From assembly GCA_023953835.1 (NCBI GenBank), contig JAMLJB010000001.1:1736001-1800000 (forward strand): a DNA stretch of 64,000 nucleotides, written 5' to 3'. Below the pieces are notes generated by a model. The model was given only the letters and a program-made list of their open reading frames with translations. It made no database searches and was not told the DNA's origin. The DNA comes from Rhizobiaceae bacterium (lineage in GTDB: Bacteria; Pseudomonadota; Alphaproteobacteria; Rhizobiales; Rhizobiaceae). Each line of letters begins with the position of its first letter. The stretch's first letter is position 1. Position numbers and translations under genes: made by a program. Shown piece by piece: positions 1 through 8,955 of this stretch.

Positions 1-215
1 GCGTTGCCGACTTGCAAAAACTTCTCCCGGCCATGGCCGTCAGAGGGCATTTACCCGATCTGACAGCTCATTTCTGGCTGCCTCAAGGCAGCTTACCGAA
101 AATATGTTTCGAGGAAAGGTGCCGCAAGTGCGCCGCCTCAGCTTGAAACGCAGGCATCAGCCGCTAAACTCGCTCGTACCAAGGGCGCGCGTGCGCCCGC
201 ATCCGGAGCGCTTCA
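1..215. other. Upstream region without a recognised gene
   Basis: No convincing coding region starts or ends here. A short hairpin, GCTGCC-TCAA-GGCAGC at 77-92, lies about 120 bases before the first gene but has no T-run, so it is not a standard terminator for anything upstream. The stretch probably holds the promoter and leader of the amino acid binding-protein gene that starts at 216. Confidence 0.4.
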
Positions 216-1007
216 ATGTTTTTCAGGTATGTCCTCGCCGGTCTGCTTGGCTTGCTCTTCACGAATTTCGCTGCATCGCAGTCCTTGCCCGATCTCGGCG
301 GACGTGCGGTCAGCGTCGTGACGGAGAACGCATATCCGCCTTTGCAGTTTGTCGATCCCAAGACCGGCAACGCGATCGGCTGGGAATATGACGCGATGAA
401 CGAGATCGCGAAACGTCTCAACTTCAAGGTCGAGTACAAGAACGTCTCCTGGGATGCGATGATTCAGGCGGTTTCGGACGGCCAGTACGACATCGGCATG
501 ACCGGCATCACGATCAAGGACGACCGCAAGGAGAAGGTGGACTTCTCCGACCCTTATATGCGGTCGGAACAGTTCATGCTGGTGCGCGGCGACGAGGATC
601 GGTTCACCGATGCGAAGAGCTTCGCGGCGATGGCTGATGGACTGATCGGGGCCCAACCGGGCACCACGCCATTCTACACGGCGGTCTACAGCGTGCTCGA
701 CGGCAATGAGCAGAACCCGCGCATCAAATTGTTCGAAACGTTCGGTGCAAGTGTGCAGGCGCTCAAGACAGGCGACGTGGATGTCGTGTTGACCGACGGC
801 ACCGCCGGGCAGGGCTATGTGGATGCGTCGGACGGTGCGCTGAAGATGGTGGGTGGACCGCTCGGCAGCGAGGATTTCGGGTTCATCTTCAAGAAGGGGT
901 CCGATCTGGTCGCTCCGGTGAACCAGGCGATTGCGGCGCTCAAGGCGGACGGTACGCTCGACAAGCTCAACCGCAAATGGTTCCTCGAATACAAGATGGG
1001 CCAATAG
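216..1007 (+). CDS. Polar amino acid ABC transporter, periplasmic binding protein (family 3)
   Basis: A 263-residue periplasmic solute-binding protein, expected to capture an amino acid and deliver it to the permease encoded next. Residues 1-21 are a signal peptide (FFRY, a hydrophobic core, then a cut near AAS/QS). The mature part shows family-3 hallmarks: GWEYDAMNEIAKRL in lobe 1, DIGMTGITI, and FSDPY with nearby basic residues that usually contact the substrate carboxylate. The length is normal for the family. The permease gene starts 18 bases after the stop, so the two are surely co-transcribed. The exact amino acid cannot be read from sequence. No ATPase gene follows. Confidence 0.9.
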   Translation: MFFRYVLAGLLGLLFTNFAASQSLPDLGGRAVSVVTENAYPPLQFVDPKTGNAIGWEYDAMNEIAKRLNFKVEYKNVSWDAMIQAVSDGQYDIGMTGITIKDDRKEKVDFSDPYMRSEQFMLVRGDEDRFTDAKSFAAMADGLIGAQPGTTPFYTAVYSVLDGNEQNPRIKLFETFGASVQALKTGDVDVVLTDGTAGQGYVDASDGALKMVGGPLGSEDFGFIFKKGSDLVAPVNQAIAALKADGTLDKLNRKWFLEYKMGQ

Positions 1008-1025
1008 GCCGTCTCGAACCACTCG

Positions 1026-1850
1026 ATGTCGTCAGCAAGAAGGGCCGGGAAGCCCGATTTTCCATACTGGCTCGTCGCTGCTGCGTTGATCGGCGCGACG
1101 GTCGCCGTGCTGATCGCGGCGAACGGGCTCTATGCGCAGGTCTTTGCGACGGTCGCGAAAGGCATCGGCGTCACCGTTCGCGTCACATTGATCGGCTATG
1201 CGCTGGCGTCGGCGCTGGGGCTTTGCTTCGCGGTGATGGGCCTGTCCCGCTCGATATGGGTCAGCCAGGTCGCGCGCTTCTACATTGAGATCGTGCGCGG
1301 CGTGCCCATGCTCGTGCTGCTGTTCTGGATCGCCTTCGTCGGTGCACCGGCCATGGTCTGGCTGTGGAACGCGGCAACGCTGCCGTTGCAGGCGCTGGGG
1401 CTGACGGGTGAGGCATCCGTACGCGATTTCTCGCTCGAATGGCGGGCGATCATGGCGCTCACCATCGGTTATTCGGCCTTCATAGCAGAGATATTCAGGG
1501 CCGGAATCCAGTCCGTCGAAGTGGGGCAGGTCGAAGCCGCAAAGGCGCTCGGCCTTGGCCGCTACCGGCGCTTTCGCCATGTCGTATGGCCGCAGGCGTT
1601 CCGCACTATACTGCCGCCCTACAGCAACGACTTCGTTGCAATGGTCAAGGACAGCTCGCTGGTGTCGGTGCTCGGCGTCGCCGACATCACGCAGATGGGC
1701 AAGGTCTACGCATCCGGGTCCTTTCGCTTCTTCGAGACCTATTCGATCGTCGCCTATATCTATCTGATCCTGACCATCGGCCTTTCGCTGGCGCTGCGCG
1801 CGGTCGAGCGACGGATGCGGTTCAGCCAGACGACCGCCCCTGAACATTGA
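1026..1850 (+). CDS. Polar amino acid ABC transporter permease (HisM/GlnP type)
   Basis: A 274-residue inner-membrane permease. It has a long N-terminal helix (about residues 15-40), several further membrane segments, and the cytoplasmic EAA loop around residues 160-185 (VEAAKALGLGRYRRFRHVVW, then PQAFR), which docks the ATPase. The ending resembles HisM/GlnP/ArtM permeases, with SNDFVAMVKDSSLVSVLGV. It pairs with the upstream binding protein. Only one permease gene is present, so the channel may be a homodimer. The usual GlnQ/HisP-type ATPase gene does not follow, so the ATPase must be encoded elsewhere or shared with another importer. Confidence 0.9.
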   Translation: MSSARRAGKPDFPYWLVAAALIGATVAVLIAANGLYAQVFATVAKGIGVTVRVTLIGYALASALGLCFAVMGLSRSIWVSQVARFYIEIVRGVPMLVLLFWIAFVGAPAMVWLWNAATLPLQALGLTGEASVRDFSLEWRAIMALTIGYSAFIAEIFRAGIQSVEVGQVEAAKALGLGRYRRFRHVVWPQAFRTILPPYSNDFVAMVKDSSLVSVLGVADITQMGKVYASGSFRFFETYSIVAYIYLILTIGLSLALRAVERRMRFSQTTAPEH

Positions 1851-1902
1851 CGGACCTGACCCCAGGCGCATTGCGCGATTGCTGCCCCGGCAAAAGACTG
1901 GT

Positions 1903-2034
1903 ATGAGGCAGGCCATGGAACGGCTTTTTACGGACCCGCACTACAAGGGATTCGTGCTGCAGGACAAGAAGCGTCTGCCGGCACGGTTCTTCGCGCGGGT
2001 TTGCGGCGCGCCGACAAGCCGACTTCCGGCCTGA
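1903..2034 (+). CDS. Possible 43-residue small protein upstream of leuC
   Basis: An ATG-initiated frame of 43 codons ([20 protein letters not shown], then a basic, Phe/Arg-rich tail) lies between the permease and leuC. A second ATG lies four codons in. It has no run of leucine codons, so it does not look like a leu attenuator peptide. I recognise no family. The region is otherwise a 254-base spacer likely to carry the leuC promoter. Coding status is uncertain: a frame of this size can occur by chance in GC-rich DNA. Confidence 0.2.
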   Translation: MRQAMERLFTDPHYKGFVLQDKKRLPARFFARVCGAPTSRLPA

Positions 2035-2104
2035 TCCGGACAGACCGTTCACGTTCCGGCCAAGCCGGGCCTTCCATTCTTCAAATCGACGGATTTACGC
2101 AACA

Positions 2105-3514
2105 ATGAGCGCTCCCCGCACCCTTTACGACAAGATTTTTGACGATCACGTGGTCGATCGGCAGCACGACGGCACGTGCCTTCTCTACATCGATCGCCAT
2201 CTCGTTCACGAGGTGACCAGCCCGCAGGCCTTCGAAGGTCTTCGCATGGCCAATCGTGCCGTGCGTCACCCCGAAAAGACACTTGCCGTCGTCGACCACA
2301 ATGTGCCGACCTCGGCGGACCGCCGCCTCGGCATCAAGAACGAGGAAAGCCGCATCCAGGTCGAGGCATTGGCCCGGAACGCCGCGGATTTTGGCGTCGA
2401 ATATTATTCTGAGAACGACAGCCGCCAGGGGATCGTCCACATTGTCGGTCCCGAGCAGGGCTTCACCCTGCCGGGCATGACCATCGTCTGCGGCGACAGC
2501 CACACCTCCACGCATGGCGCGTTCGGCGCGCTGGCGCATGGTATTGGTACCTCCGAGGTGGAGCATGTCCTCGCCACCCAGACACTGATCCAGAAGAAGG
2601 CCAAGAACATGCTGGTGCGTGTCGACGGCCAGCTCCCCGAAGGCGTGACGGCGAAGGACATCATCCTTGCGATCATCGGCGAGATCGGAACGGCGGGCGG
2701 CACCGGCTATGTGATCGAATATGCGGGCGAGGCGATCCGTTCGCTGTCGATGGAAGGCCGCATGACGATCTGCAACATGTCCATCGAAGGCGGCGCGCGC
2801 GCCGGGCTGATCGCGCCCGACGAAACGACTTTTGCCTATATCCAGGGCCGGCCAAAGGCGCCCAAGGGCAAGGCATGGGACATGGCGCTGGACTATTGGA
2901 GGACGCTGCACAGCGACGAAGGCGCGCATTTCGACAAGGTCGTGGTGCTTGACGCCGCAAAGCTGCCGCCGATCGTCACCTGGGGATCGTCGCCGGAAGA
3001 CGTGGTGGCGGTAACAGGCGTGGTGCCTGATCCGGCGGAAATCGAGGACGAGAACAAGCGCCACTCGAAGGTCCGGGCGCTCGAATATATGGGCTTGAAG
3101 CCGGGCACGCGGATCACCGACATCCATCTCGACCGCGTGTTTATCGGCTCCTGCACCAACGGGCGTATCGAGGACCTGCGCGCCGTGGCCAAGGTTGTCG
3201 AAGGGCGCAAGGTCGCGCCGACCGTCAATGCGATGATTGTGCCGGGATCGGGTCTGGTCAAAGAACAGGCTGAAGCTGAAGGGCTGCACAAGATATTCAT
3301 CGAGGCCGGGTTCGACTGGCGTGAGCCGGGATGCTCCATGTGCCTCGCCATGAATGACGACCGGCTCAAGCCGCATGAACGTTGCGCTTCCACCTCGAAT
3401 CGCAATTTCGAAGGCCGTCAGGGCTTCAAGGGCCGCACCCATCTCGTGTCGCCTGCGATGGCGGCGGCGGCGGCGATTGCCGGCCATTTCGTGGACATCC
3501 GCGACTGGAACTGA
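2105..3514 (+). CDS. leuC: 3-isopropylmalate dehydratase, large subunit
   Basis: LeuC (469 residues, normal length) with LeuD isomerises 2-isopropylmalate to 3-isopropylmalate in leucine biosynthesis. The three [4Fe-4S] ligands are visible: Cys350 in [13 protein letters not shown], and Cys410/Cys413 in GCSMC. Other aconitase-family landmarks are present, including [13 protein letters not shown] near residues 130-140 and the C-terminal [10 protein letters not shown] motif that binds substrate. The start [17 protein letters not shown] matches the family. leuD is not in this window, so the two subunits are encoded apart, which is common in Rhizobiales. A GC-rich hairpin lies just past the stop. 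Confidence 0.97.
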   Translation: MSAPRTLYDKIFDDHVVDRQHDGTCLLYIDRHLVHEVTSPQAFEGLRMANRAVRHPEKTLAVVDHNVPTSADRRLGIKNEESRIQVEALARNAADFGVEYYSENDSRQGIVHIVGPEQGFTLPGMTIVCGDSHTSTHGAFGALAHGIGTSEVEHVLATQTLIQKKAKNMLVRVDGQLPEGVTAKDIILAIIGEIGTAGGTGYVIEYAGEAIRSLSMEGRMTICNMSIEGGARAGLIAPDETTFAYIQGRPKAPKGKAWDMALDYWRTLHSDEGAHFDKVVVLDAAKLPPIVTWGSSPEDVVAVTGVVPDPAEIEDENKRHSKVRALEYMGLKPGTRITDIHLDRVFIGSCTNGRIEDLRAVAKVVEGRKVAPTVNAMIVPGSGLVKEQAEAEGLHKIFIEAGFDWREPGCSMCLAMNDDRLKPHERCASTSNRNFEGRQGFKGRTHLVSPAMAAAAAIAGHFVDIRDWN

Positions 3515-3529
3515 ACGGCGAAATGGTTG

Positions 3530-3547
3530 GGGCGCGGACCCGCGCCC
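3530..3547. terminator. GC-rich hairpin between convergent leuC and ClpP-like gene
   Basis: GGGCGCGG and CCGCGCCC form an inverted repeat exactly between the two convergent genes. On the plus strand it is followed by CTCAGCCTTTTCC, a weak T-run. It probably acts as a bidirectional terminator. The loop must be about four bases (GACC), leaving a 7-bp stem. Confidence 0.45.
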
Positions 3548-4321
3548 TCAGCCTTTTCCGAGGAAGCGGGCGAGTTCGCCAAGGAAATGAGCGACCGGCG
3601 CAGGTGCTCCCGTCGTTGTCAGTCGATAGTCCGCCAGTTCCCAGCTCGAATAATAGTAGAGCGAGCTTGGCGGCGTATCGAGCGCATGCAACCAGGCTGT
3701 CGGGTCCACTCCCATATCTGTCAGGTGACGGGAGATGCGCGCCGTGGTGAGCTGGGCGTCCGACATGGCGTCGAGGCTGCCGCGAAGTCCGGCCACCGGT
3801 CGTGCATAGAACTGGTGCACGCCGATTGCTGCGCGCTGGCCGGCGCTGCGCGCGACGCCACCGGCAAACAGCAGCGGACAGGCGGACGCGCAGACGGCTC
3901 CATCGGGCACTTCCGTCGCAAGCCCGCTTTCGCGCAACAATTTGCCCATCGCCATCGCTTCGTCGAGCGAACCGCCAGGCGAGTTCAGCGAAACGGTGCG
4001 GATGTCGGGGCTGCGGGCCTCCAGTTCATGTGCGAGTCGTGAGGCAGTGCCTGGCTCTATGCTGCCGATCGCCTGAAGGACGCCGTTGCCGAGAGGGGAG
4101 AACTGCATCGGACGGGCGAGTTCCGCCGGGCTGGCGCGAACGGCTTCCGTCTGCATTGGGGTTGCGGGCGGCTCTCGATGCTCGACTTCGTCCAGCGCAA
4201 TGGCGGCTGCGATCCCGACCGCAATGCCGCCCGCCACCGCAATGAGCAATTCGCCTGCAATTGCGGGGATGCGCAATGTCGGACGCCGCAGGCCGCGCAA
4301 AAGACCGGATGCGTGCATCAT
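3548..4321 (-). CDS. Membrane-anchored ClpP/crotonase-fold protein, probable periplasmic serine protease
   Basis: A 257-residue protein with one N-terminal membrane segment (about residues 21-42) and a ClpP-like domain from about residue 75. Visible motifs are SLNSPGGSL at 111-119, which forms the oxyanion strand in ClpP-fold proteases, CASAC at 144-148 with candidate nucleophile Ser146, and His169 in GVHQFYA. Two cysteines flank Ser146 and could form a disulfide if the domain is periplasmic. It resembles short secreted ClpP-fold proteins of Rhizobiales annotated as hypothetical. The gene ends 3 bases before the neighbouring secreted-protein gene region and is co-directional with it. The substrate is unknown. 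Confidence 0.7.
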   Translation of the reverse strand: MMHASGLLRGLRRPTLRIPAIAGELLIAVAGGIAVGIAAAIALDEVEHREPPATPMQTEAVRASPAELARPMQFSPLGNGVLQAIGSIEPGTASRLAHELEARSPDIRTVSLNSPGGSLDEAMAMGKLLRESGLATEVPDGAVCASACPLLFAGGVARSAGQRAAIGVHQFYARPVAGLRGSLDAMSDAQLTTARISRHLTDMGVDPTAWLHALDTPPSSLYYYSSWELADYRLTTTGAPAPVAHFLGELARFLGKG

Positions 4322-4324
4322 CGA

Positions 4325-4663
4325 TCAGCGGCAGCGCGCGAGCACGGGCATTTCACCGTCAGCCAGCCCGTACATATAGGATCGGCCTTTCACGAAGACG
4401 CCGGGCCTGTAACAATCCCAATAGCCAAAATACAGCTTGCGCGGCAGCATGTATTCGCCGCGCTCCCGAGTCTGCCCCCGGTCAAGGAATTTGTTCACGC
4501 GTTCGGCGTCACCACCCCGGCCAACAAGGATGCGCTTGTAGCCCGCAGCCCCCCTGATCACCAGATTGCCATAGGAGTCCGCGTAGGCGAAATCCTCTGC
4601 CCACGCTCCACTCGCCGTGAATGCAAGAACCGCAGCGCACAGCATTGATCTCATAAATCGCAT
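4325..4663 (-). CDS. Small secreted protein of unknown function
   Basis: 112 residues with a clear signal peptide (MRFMRSMLCAAVLAFTASGA, cut after AWA at about residue 22). The mature part of about 90 residues is rich in Tyr, Gly and Arg and has two cysteines, in YWDCYRPG and the C-terminal ARCR, which may pair in the periplasm. I do not recognise a family. It lies 3 bases upstream of the ClpP-fold gene on the same strand, so the two are probably translated from one message. A possible CtrA box sits about 50 bases upstream. Confidence 0.7.
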   Translation of the reverse strand: MRFMRSMLCAAVLAFTASGAWAEDFAYADSYGNLVIRGAAGYKRILVGRGGDAERVNKFLDRGQTRERGEYMLPRKLYFGYWDCYRPGVFVKGRSYMYGLADGEMPVLARCR

Positions 4664-4710
4664 AAAGCCTGAATCCCCTGCCTGAGGTGCAAGCCTCCTC
4701 TACGACCATG

Positions 4711-4727
4711 TTAACGATCTATTAACC
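4711..4727. promoter_or_regulatory. Candidate CtrA box (TTAA-N7-TTAACC)
   Basis: The bases TTAA-CGATCTA-TTAACC match the full alphaproteobacterial CtrA binding consensus TTAA-N7-TTAAC. The site is about 48 bases upstream of the minus-strand secreted-protein gene (start 4663) and 231 bases upstream of sdhC, so it more likely controls the former. The 294-base spacer 4664-4957 otherwise holds no convincing gene. Confidence 0.45.
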
Positions 4728-4957
4728 TTTGTGGAATGCCACCGAATGGCTGAAGGCGCGGCATTTGAAGATATGGTTAATTTCCACAGGTCGAACGTTC
4801 CCGCCGCGGCCCGCTCCTTCAATCGATTGAACCTGTTTTCGAGGGTTAAATAGTGCTGCCGAAAGTGTTTTTCGCCTTTGACGCAGTGCGAAAAGCTAAT
4901 TAGAACCGGCTCATCCGGTTCGGAAACAGGCGCCGGAAAAGCGACGACAGGGGAGCC

Positions 4958-5380
4958 ATGAGCCAATCAACAGCCACCCAACCGCGAGGTCGAAGGGCGC
5001 GTCCAATTTCGCCGCACCTTTCGGTCTACAAGCCCACCATCACCATGACGATGTCCATCGTGCACCGTATCACCGGGGGCGCGCTGTATTTCGGAACCCT
5101 GCTGGTGGTCTGGTGGCTCATCGCCGCTGCCACCAATGCCCCCTATTTCGATTTCGTCTCCTGGCTGTTCGGGACGTGGATCGGGCGCCTTGTCCTGCTC
5201 GGCTACACCTGGGCGCTGATCCATCACATGCTGGGCGGCGTCCGCCATCTGATCTGGGACACCGCGACCGGCCTTGAAAAGCACACGGCGTCGAAGATCG
5301 CGTGGGCGAGCCTCGTTGCTTCGGTTGCGATCACGATTCTGGTCTGGGCCTTCGCCCTGTCGGTACGAGGAGGCATGTGA
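4958..5380 (+). CDS. sdhC: Succinate dehydrogenase cytochrome b556 subunit
   Basis: The larger membrane anchor of complex II (140 residues, three membrane helices), which carries electrons from SdhB to ubiquinone. The family signature RPISPHLSVYKP is followed by SIVHRITGGALY. The heme-b ligand region is ALIHHMLGGVRHLIWD in helix 2. A strong ribosome site (AGGGGAG) precedes the ATG. The stop codon overlaps the sdhD start by one base, so translation is coupled. First gene of sdhCDAB. Confidence 0.96.
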   Translation: MSQSTATQPRGRRARPISPHLSVYKPTITMTMSIVHRITGGALYFGTLLVVWWLIAAATNAPYFDFVSWLFGTWIGRLVLLGYTWALIHHMLGGVRHLIWDTATGLEKHTASKIAWASLVASVAITILVWAFALSVRGGM

Positions 5381-5763
5381 TGGGCGACATGCGAACGCCA
5401 CTTGCCAGGGTTCGCGGGCTAGGTTCCGCGCATGAAGGCACCGACCATTTCTGGAAGCAGCGCGTCAGCGCCATCGCGAATATTCCACTAACGCTGTTCT
5501 TCGTCGGCCTTGTCGTCGCACTGAACGGCGCGAGCTATGAGGAAACGCGCGCCGCACTTGCAAATCCGTTCGTCGCGCTTCTGCTCGGCCTGACGCTGTT
5601 CTCGGTCCTGTACCATATGCGGCTCGGCATGCAGGTCATCATCGAAGATTATGTGCATGGCGAGGGCATGAAACTCGTCCTGCTCATGCTCAATACCTTC
5701 TTTACAATTCTGGTCGGGGCGTCGGCGCTCTACGCGCTGATCAAACTGACCCTCGGAGCCTGA
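5380..5763 (+). CDS. sdhD: Succinate dehydrogenase hydrophobic membrane anchor subunit
   Basis: The small membrane anchor of complex II (127 residues, three membrane helices). YHMRLGMQVIIEDYVH holds the second heme-side histidine and the quinone-site Asp/Tyr expected of SdhD. I chose the ATG at 5380 because it overlaps the sdhC stop (TGATG) and gives the family length; an in-frame extension upstream would overlap sdhC by 79 bases. sdhA follows after 3 bases. Confidence 0.95.
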   Translation: MGDMRTPLARVRGLGSAHEGTDHFWKQRVSAIANIPLTLFFVGLVVALNGASYEETRAALANPFVALLLGLTLFSVLYHMRLGMQVIIEDYVHGEGMKLVLLMLNTFFTILVGASALYALIKLTLGA

Positions 5764-5766
5764 CCA

Positions 5767-7593
5767 ATGGCATCGGATAAGGCTTCATCTGCCTATACAT
5801 ATGTGGACCACAAGTTCGACGTGGTGATCGTCGGCGCGGGCGGTGCGGGGTTGCGTGCGACGCTCGGCATGGCGGAACAGGGTCTCAAGACCGCCTGCAT
5901 CACCAAGGTCTTTCCAACCCGGTCGCACACCGTCGCGGCGCAAGGCGGCATCGCCGCGTCCTTGCAGAACATGGGGCCCGACAATTGGCAGTGGCACCTC
6001 TACGATACGGTGAAAGGCTCGGACTGGCTGGGCGACGTCGACGCGATGGAATATCTGGCGCGTGAAGCCCCGGCAGCGGTCTATGAGCTGGAGCACTACG
6101 GCGTGCCCTTTTCGCGCACGGAAGAGGGCAAGATTTATCAGCGGCCCTTCGGCGGCCACATGCAGAATTTCGGCGACGGTCCTCCTGTGCAGCGCACATG
6201 CGCGGCGGCTGATCGCACCGGCCACGCCATCCTTCACACGCTCTATGGTCAGTCGCTGCGCAACAACGCCCAGTTCTTCATCGAGTATTTCGCTCTCGAC
6301 CTGATCATGGACGACGACGGGGCATGCATCGGCGTCGTTGCGTGGAACCTGGATGACGGCACGATCCACCGCTTCTCGGCCAAGATGGTCGTGCTGGCGA
6401 CGGGCGGCTATGGCCGCGCCTATTTCTCGGCCACCTCGGCACACACCTGTACCGGCGACGGCGGCGGCATGGCCGCGCGTGCGGGATTGCCGCTGCAGGA
6501 CATGGAATTTGTCCAGTTTCACCCGACCGGCATTTACGGCGCGGGATGCCTCATCACCGAAGGCGCGCGCGGCGAGGGCGGCTATCTGGTCAATTCCGAG
6601 GGCGAGCGCTTCATGGAGCGCTACGCCCCTTCGGCAAAGGACCTTGCGTCGCGTGACGTCGTTTCACGCTGCATGACCATAGAGATTCGCGAAGGCCGTG
6701 GTGTCGGTAAGCAAAAGGACCATATCTTCCTTCATCTCGACCATCTGGACCCCGCCGTCCTGCACGAGCGGCTGCCGGGTATCTCGGAATCGGCGAAGAT
6801 CTTCGCGGGGGTCGATGTCACGCGCGAGCCGATCCCGGTGCTGCCCACCGTGCACTACAACATGGGCGGCATCCCGACGAACTACTGGGGCGAGGTGTTG
6901 AACCCGACCCGGCAGTCCCCCGACCGCATCCAGCCGGGGCTCATGGCGGTGGGCGAAGCGGGCTGCGCCTCGGTGCATGGCGCAAACCGGCTCGGATCGA
7001 ACTCGCTGATCGACCTCGTCGTGTTTGGACGCGCCGCCGCCATCAAGGCAGGGCAGGTCGTGGACCGCAAATCGCCTGTGCCGTCCCTCAACATGGCCTC
7101 CGTCGACAAGATCATGGACCGTTTCGACCGCCTGCGGAATGCGAACGGGTCGACGCCGACAGCGGTCCTGCGCGAGCGCATGCAGCGCGCCATGCAGGAA
7201 GAGGCGGCAGTGTTCCGCACGCAGGAAACGCTGGAACAGGGTTGCAAGCGTGTGTCGAAGATCTGGGGCGAGATGAAGGACATCAAGGTGTTCGACCGCT
7301 CGATGATCTGGAACTCCGATCTGGTCGAGACGCTCGAACTCGAAAACCTGATGGCCAATGCGATCTGCACGGTTTACGGGGCGGAGGCGCGCAAGGAAAG
7401 CCGGGGCGCGCACGCGCGCGAAGACTTCGAAAAGCGCGACGACAAGAACTGGCGAAAGCACACGCTTTCGTGGGTCGATGCGAATGGCAAGGTCAAGCTC
7501 GCCTATCGGCCCGTTCACGTCGAACCGCAGCTTCCGGTTGAAGACGGCGGCATCGATCCGGCCAGAATCGCGCCCAAGGCGCGCGTGTACTGA
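5767..7593 (+). CDS. sdhA: Succinate dehydrogenase flavoprotein subunit
   Basis: The catalytic subunit of complex II (608 residues), oxidising succinate to fumarate in the TCA cycle. The FAD dinucleotide motif [12 protein letters not shown] is at 20-31. His54 in [11 protein letters not shown] is the residue that carries covalent FAD in this family. The substrate-site segments [18 protein letters not shown] and [11 protein letters not shown] are intact. Length and start match the family. It is followed 11 bases later by sdhB. Confidence 0.98.
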   Translation: MASDKASSAYTYVDHKFDVVIVGAGGAGLRATLGMAEQGLKTACITKVFPTRSHTVAAQGGIAASLQNMGPDNWQWHLYDTVKGSDWLGDVDAMEYLAREAPAAVYELEHYGVPFSRTEEGKIYQRPFGGHMQNFGDGPPVQRTCAAADRTGHAILHTLYGQSLRNNAQFFIEYFALDLIMDDDGACIGVVAWNLDDGTIHRFSAKMVVLATGGYGRAYFSATSAHTCTGDGGGMAARAGLPLQDMEFVQFHPTGIYGAGCLITEGARGEGGYLVNSEGERFMERYAPSAKDLASRDVVSRCMTIEIREGRGVGKQKDHIFLHLDHLDPAVLHERLPGISESAKIFAGVDVTREPIPVLPTVHYNMGGIPTNYWGEVLNPTRQSPDRIQPGLMAVGEAGCASVHGANRLGSNSLIDLVVFGRAAAIKAGQVVDRKSPVPSLNMASVDKIMDRFDRLRNANGSTPTAVLRERMQRAMQEEAAVFRTQETLEQGCKRVSKIWGEMKDIKVFDRSMIWNSDLVETLELENLMANAICTVYGAEARKESRGAHAREDFEKRDDKNWRKHTLSWVDANGKVKLAYRPVHVEPQLPVEDGGIDPARIAPKARVY

Positions 7594-7604
7594 GGGTCAG
7601 GGAC

Positions 7605-8384
7605 ATGGTTGAACTCACACTCCCCAGGAATTCCCAGATCCGGGAAGGCAAGACCTGGCCGAAGCCGGAAGGCGCAACGAACCTGCGCGAATACCGCATC
7701 TACCGGTGGTCGCCGGACGATGACGAGAACCCGGCCATCGACACCTATTTTGTCGACATGGACGATTGCGGGCCGATGGTGCTGGACGCGCTCCTGTACA
7801 TAAAGAACAAGATCGACCCGACACTGACCCTAAGGCGTTCATGCCGCGAGGGCATCTGCGGCTCCTGTGCGATGAATATCGACGGCGCGAACACGCTCGC
7901 CTGCACCAAGGGCGCCGATGAAATCAAGGGCCCGGTCAAGGTCTATCCGCTGCCGCACATGCAGGTCATCAAGGACCTCGTGCCCGATCTGAGCAATTTC
8001 TACGCGCAGCACGCGTCTATCCAGCCCTGGTTGCAGACGGTTTCGCCGGAACCGGCCAAGGAATGGCTGCAAAGCCATGAGGACCGCCAGAAGCTCGATG
8101 GCCTCTATGAGTGCATCCTTTGTGCCTGCTGTTCGACCTCATGTCCGAGCTACTGGTGGAACGGTGACCGCTATCTCGGGCCGGCTGTGTTGCTCCAGGC
8201 CTATCGCTGGCTGATCGACAGCCGCGACGAGGCAACTGGCGAGCGTCTGGACAACCTCGAAGATCCATTCCGGCTCTATCGCTGCCACACGATCATGAAT
8301 TGTGCGCAGACTTGCCCGAAGGGGCTGAACCCCGCCAAGGCAATTGCCGAGATCAAGAAGATGATGGTCGAGCGGCGCGTTTAA
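7605..8384 (+). CDS. sdhB: Succinate dehydrogenase iron-sulfur subunit
   Basis: SdhB (259 residues) wires FAD to quinone through three clusters, all of whose ligands are present: [2Fe-2S] Cys80, 85, 88 and 100; [4Fe-4S] Cys170, 173, 176 and 180 ([11 protein letters not shown]); [3Fe-4S] Cys180-region plus Cys227, 233 and 237 ([11 protein letters not shown]). The final codons [11 protein letters not shown] and the stop codon lie inside a long perfect hairpin, described separately. Last gene of sdhCDAB. Confidence 0.98.
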   Translation: MVELTLPRNSQIREGKTWPKPEGATNLREYRIYRWSPDDDENPAIDTYFVDMDDCGPMVLDALLYIKNKIDPTLTLRRSCREGICGSCAMNIDGANTLACTKGADEIKGPVKVYPLPHMQVIKDLVPDLSNFYAQHASIQPWLQTVSPEPAKEWLQSHEDRQKLDGLYECILCACCSTSCPSYWWNGDRYLGPAVLLQAYRWLIDSRDEATGERLDNLEDPFRLYRCHTIMNCAQTCPKGLNPAKAIAEIKKMMVERRV

Positions 8385-8399
8385 TCGCGCCGCTCGACC
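8366..8399 (+). terminator. 14-bp perfect hairpin enclosing the sdhB stop codon
   Basis: GGTCGAGCGGCGCG (8366-8379) and CGCGCCGCTCGACC (8386-8399) pair perfectly over 14 bp with a 6-base loop, TTTAAT, that contains the TAA stop of sdhB. There is no T-run after it, so it is either an atypical terminator or an mRNA 3' end that blocks exonucleases. The next gene is on the opposite strand, which fits an operon end. Confidence 0.6.
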
Positions 8400-8443
8400 G
8401 GACGCTCACCCCGCGCGCGGCAAGGCGAACGATGCAGGTTCGG

Positions 8444-8881
8444 TCAGCCAAGTCTGGCGTCGAGCGAAACCTTGATTGCCCCGAGCGCTTTTGAGACCGG
8501 GCATCCGGCTTTTGCCTTGTCGGCCAGTTCCTTGAATTTTGCCGATTCGATGCCCGGCACCTTGCCCACAAGCGTGATGGCGCTTTCGGTAATCTCGAAG
8601 CCGCCGCCGGCAGCAGGGCCATAGGTCACGACAGCCGTTGCGTTCAACTCGGCCGCGGGAGTGCCGTTCTCGGCAAGGAAGTGCGAAAGCTGCATGGCGA
8701 AGCAGCCCGCATGTGCGGCGGCAATCAATTCCTCGGGATTGGTGCCCGACTTGCCGGACTCGTCCTGAAACCGACCCTTGAACGAATAGGGCTGCTTGTT
8801 GAATGCGCCGCTCTGGGTATCCAGAGTGCCCGATCCCTCGGTCAATGTGCCCTTCCAGATCGCCGTAGCAGTGCGGTTCAT
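8444..8881 (-). CDS. OsmC/Ohr-family peroxiredoxin
   Basis: 145 residues, the usual size for OsmC-family thiol peroxidases, which reduce organic hydroperoxides in the cytoplasm. The two redox cysteines are present: Cys60 in AAAHAGCFAMQLS and Cys127 in KAGCPVSKAL. The substrate-side region SGTNPEELIAAAHAGC is typical of OsmC rather than Ohr. It is a single gene convergent with sdhB. An upstream ATG is not available, and the start MNRTATAIWKG fits the family. Confidence 0.9.
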   Translation of the reverse strand: MNRTATAIWKGTLTEGSGTLDTQSGAFNKQPYSFKGRFQDESGKSGTNPEELIAAAHAGCFAMQLSHFLAENGTPAAELNATAVVTYGPAAGGGFEITESAITLVGKVPGIESAKFKELADKAKAGCPVSKALGAIKVSLDARLG

Positions 8882-8955
8882 GGCATTTCTCCCGTTTTGG
8901 TTGAGGGTGAACTATAGCATGTCGTGAGCCTGCAGGCCCAACGCATCCGGCAGAA

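Noticed and set aside
77..92. Hairpin GCTGCC-TCAA-GGCAGC near the left edge
   Set aside because: No T-run and no visible gene ending before it, so neither a terminator nor a regulatory element can be supported.
4700..4966. An 88-codon minus-strand frame in the sdhC upstream region
   Set aside because: It overlaps the sdhC ribosome site and the CtrA-like box, has no signal or domain, and lies in sequence that looks intergenic.
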